Source of the DNA: Bacteroidales bacterium
GTDB lineage: Bacteria; Bacteroidota; Bacteroidia; Bacteroidales; UBA932
Reading direction: 5' to 3'
Assembly (NCBI GenBank): GCA_024402115.1
Contig: JAKSJQ010000064.1
Location: 1-8,369, forward strand
DNA: 8,369 nucleotides
Below the pieces are notes generated by a model. The model searched no databases, was not told the origin of the DNA, and was given only the letters and a program-made list of their open reading frames with translations. Positions 7,131 through 8,369 of this stretch are shown piece by piece; the stretch's first letter is position 1, and the number at the start of each line of letters is the position of its first letter. A program made the translations under genes and the position numbers.

Positions 7131-7174
7131 ATAGTGCTTTTCCGCATGTGCGGGAGAAACGAAGGGTAGAAATT

Positions 7175-8149
7175 ATGCGTAAAACGGTTCATTTATGCCT
7201 CGCGTCCCATGACGAGGTTCTATTCAGGTCGGAGGAAGACTTCATCCGCGGGTTCAACTCATTTGCAATCGCCTGCAGGCTGACAGAGACACGTGCACTA
7301 GCTGACGGGGAGATGTCAGACCATGTACATTTCGTAGTGGCGACCGACAATGCGACCCAACTTGGCGAACAATACAGATATGAGTACACCAGGTACTTCA
7401 ACAACAAGTACCACCGGTTAGGGAGGTTTGGAGACAGGGAAATCTTCAACACAGATATCAGCGGAGCCAGGCATCTACAGACAGCTGTTTCCTATGTGAA
7501 CAGACAAGGTCTGCATCATGGGATTTGCTCCACTCCTTTCGAATACAAGCACTGTTCTGCCAACGTCATCTATGCTAAAGAACTCGGAAAAGATGAGCCC
7601 ACAGATTTGCTGCCACTTAAGTCTTACTACCGTTTCGTACCTAAATCGAAGGTTGAGCTCGTGAAGGACTATCGTATGTCGAGCAATGGTTTACTATTGA
7701 GACAGGATGTCATTGACACGAGCTATGTAGAGGAGCTCTATATCACTCCTCGCAACTATCTGTTCAACATGAACAGGATCACGAATGACGATTGGATGTC
7801 TGAACAGGTGGCGGATTCCGAGCCAGGACCGGCAATTACACTCGACAGCATTGAACGTCACTACACATCCGAGGACGTGAAGGTCATGCTCCAGTATGAG
7901 AACGGACGCGTGAACAGGAGTTGGATGACGGACATCGAACTCTGCACAATGATAGACAGGGTCTATCTCCCACGTCTGTACCCCGGTCGCGAGAGTATCT
8001 ACCAGCTATCTGATAACGAAAGATGGGATCTCGGAAACAGGCTCATATCTGACTGCAGGCGCAAATCTTATCTTGTCAAAGGCTTGAAAAAATTCTTCAC
8101 TCAGGATCAAGTATGCCGCTGTCTGGCAGTCAACAGAAATAATCGGTAA
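7175..8149 (+). CDS. REP-associated tyrosine transposase-like protein (RAYT, Y1/HUH family)
   Basis: A 324-residue single-strand DNA endonuclease/transposase-like protein. The HUH motif is HVHF (His50, His52) in SDHVHFVVATDN, the place where Y1 (IS200-like) transposases bind the metal. The likely catalytic tyrosine is Tyr107 in SYVNRQGLHHGI, aligning with the YI--NP---G segment of RAYT proteins. A basic, Tyr-rich helix (YRYEYTRYFNNKYHR, 67-81) and a G-RFGDR turn lie between, as usual in this family. Residues from about 140 on form a C-terminal region of roughly 185 residues not found in classic RAYTs (about 165 residues in E. coli); its last 50 residues (LSDNERWDLG, CRRKSYLVKGLKKFF) look helical and may bind DNA. 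I chose the ATG at 7175 because an in-frame ATG at 7106 lies upstream of the likely transcription start. REP-like repeats flank the gene on both sides. RAYTs are normally single-copy domesticated enzymes that act on REP hairpins. Base composition is clearly less GC-rich than the neighbours. Confidence 0.82.
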   Translation: MRKTVHLCLASHDEVLFRSEEDFIRGFNSFAIACRLTETRALADGEMSDHVHFVVATDNATQLGEQYRYEYTRYFNNKYHRLGRFGDREIFNTDISGARHLQTAVSYVNRQGLHHGICSTPFEYKHCSANVIYAKELGKDEPTDLLPLKSYYRFVPKSKVELVKDYRMSSNGLLLRQDVIDTSYVEELYITPRNYLFNMNRITNDDWMSEQVADSEPGPAITLDSIERHYTSEDVKVMLQYENGRVNRSWMTDIELCTMIDRVYLPRLYPGRESIYQLSDNERWDLGNRLISDCRRKSYLVKGLKKFFTQDQVCRCLAVNRNNR

Positions 8150-8170
8150 GGGAATGTCGTGCTCTGCAAT

Positions 8171-8263
8171 GGCACCGCCGCCGGAATATACGACCTCCGA
8201 CGGCTAAAGATCAAGCGCTTCGCCGAGCTCGTTGGAGCGGCTCGCTTGCGCTTGACTTTTGCC
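8171..8263 (-). repeat. REP-like repeat copy C, inverted and diverged
   Basis: Read on the minus strand this is a diverged copy of repeat A. It shares GGCACCG-(C/T)-GCCGGAAT at one end, GCTAAAG in the middle, CGAGCTCGTTGGA-CGGCTCGC (21 of 22 matches to A) and CTTTTGC at the other end. The terminal hairpin is kept although the sequence changed: GCCGCCGG (8176-8183) faces CCGACGGC (7 of 8 pairs). Its other half has a new perfect stem, TCAAGCGC (8211-8218) with GCGCTTGA (8248-8255). It starts 21 bases after the transposase stop and may end that transcript. Confidence 0.7.
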
Positions 8264-8278
8264 GTGTGGTACAGATGG

Positions 8279-8369
8279 GCAAAAGCGGACACCGGCGAGC
8301 CGCTCAATCGAGCTCGCAAGGTGGCTCGCTTTAGCTGCCGGAGATACTCCATTCCGGCAGCGGTGCCTT
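8279..8369 (+). repeat. REP-like repeat copy B, direct, cut by window end
   Basis: Matches copy A at 88 of 91 positions (offset 1407 bases). Both stem-loops are kept, at 8295-8329 and 8334-8361. Together with copy C it makes an inverted pair whose inner ends CTTTTGCC (8256-8263) and GGCAAAAG (8278-8285) are perfect complements around a 14-base spacer. The unit may extend past base 8369. Confidence 0.8.

Larger units (their letters stand above)
6872..8369 (+). mobile_element. REPtron-like unit: RAYT-like gene with flanking REP-like repeats
   Basis: This spans direct repeat A, the hairpin array, the transposase-like gene and the inverted pair C/B downstream. A gene of this family flanked closely by palindromic repeats of one sequence family is the standard arrangement in which a RAYT acts in trans on its REP elements. 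The right boundary is beyond the window, and no target-site duplication or IS-type terminal repeat was recognised. Confidence 0.65.

Noticed and set aside
7106..7174. Upstream ATG at 7106 as start of the RAYT-like protein
   Set aside because: A good -7 box at 7123-7130 would start transcription after this ATG, and the extra 23 residues carry no family character; the MRKTVH start at 7175 is the better choice.
6872..8369. CRISPR array or composite insertion sequence
   Set aside because: The repeats are few, long and in mixed orientation without regular spacers; there are no IS-type terminal inverted repeats or visible target duplications bounding the transposase gene.

Overview
The window looks like a chromosomal segment of a Bacteroidota bacterium, most likely Bacteroidales. 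The pointers are a GldA/GldF/GldG-type ABC transporter operon, upstream boxes of the TAnnTTTG type used by Bacteroidota primary sigma factor, A-rich leaders with little Shine-Dalgarno signal, and a signal peptide cut just before Gln. The genus cannot be set from sequence alone. Most genes are GC-rich; the transposase-like gene near the right end is visibly poorer in GC.

Left half (1-3783, minus strand): a tightly packed operon reading leftwards. It starts with an ABC ATPase (2851-3783), overlaps by 8 bases a 764-residue GldF-GldG fusion (564-2858), and continues after 3 bases into a second paralogous permease (1-560) that runs off the window. Together they should form one ABC-2 type membrane complex with two related but different permease subunits. 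Upstream, also on the minus strand, lies a 42-codon cupin remnant (3852-3980) that stops just after the first conserved block of the family.

Middle (4073-6865, plus strand): a divergent pair, probably co-transcribed, encodes a Cof-type HAD phosphatase and a secreted CocE/Xaa-Pro-peptidase-like alpha/beta hydrolase related to alpha-amino acid ester hydrolases.

Right end (6872-8369): the most interesting part. A 324-residue HUH/Y1 transposase-like protein (HVHF motif, likely catalytic Tyr107) is flanked by copies of a roughly 92-bp repeat made of two stem-loops. One copy lies upstream in direct orientation (6872-6962), and an inverted pair lies downstream (8171-8263 inverted; 8279-8369 direct, cut by the window end). 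The two direct copies match at 88 of 91 positions. This is the layout of a REP-associated tyrosine transposase (RAYT) with its REP/REPIN elements, but the protein is about twice the classic length and the repeat is longer than classic REPs. A second, unrelated set of inverted repeats (6978-7092) sits between the upstream repeat and the gene's promoter. No tRNA, rRNA or CRISPR array was seen.
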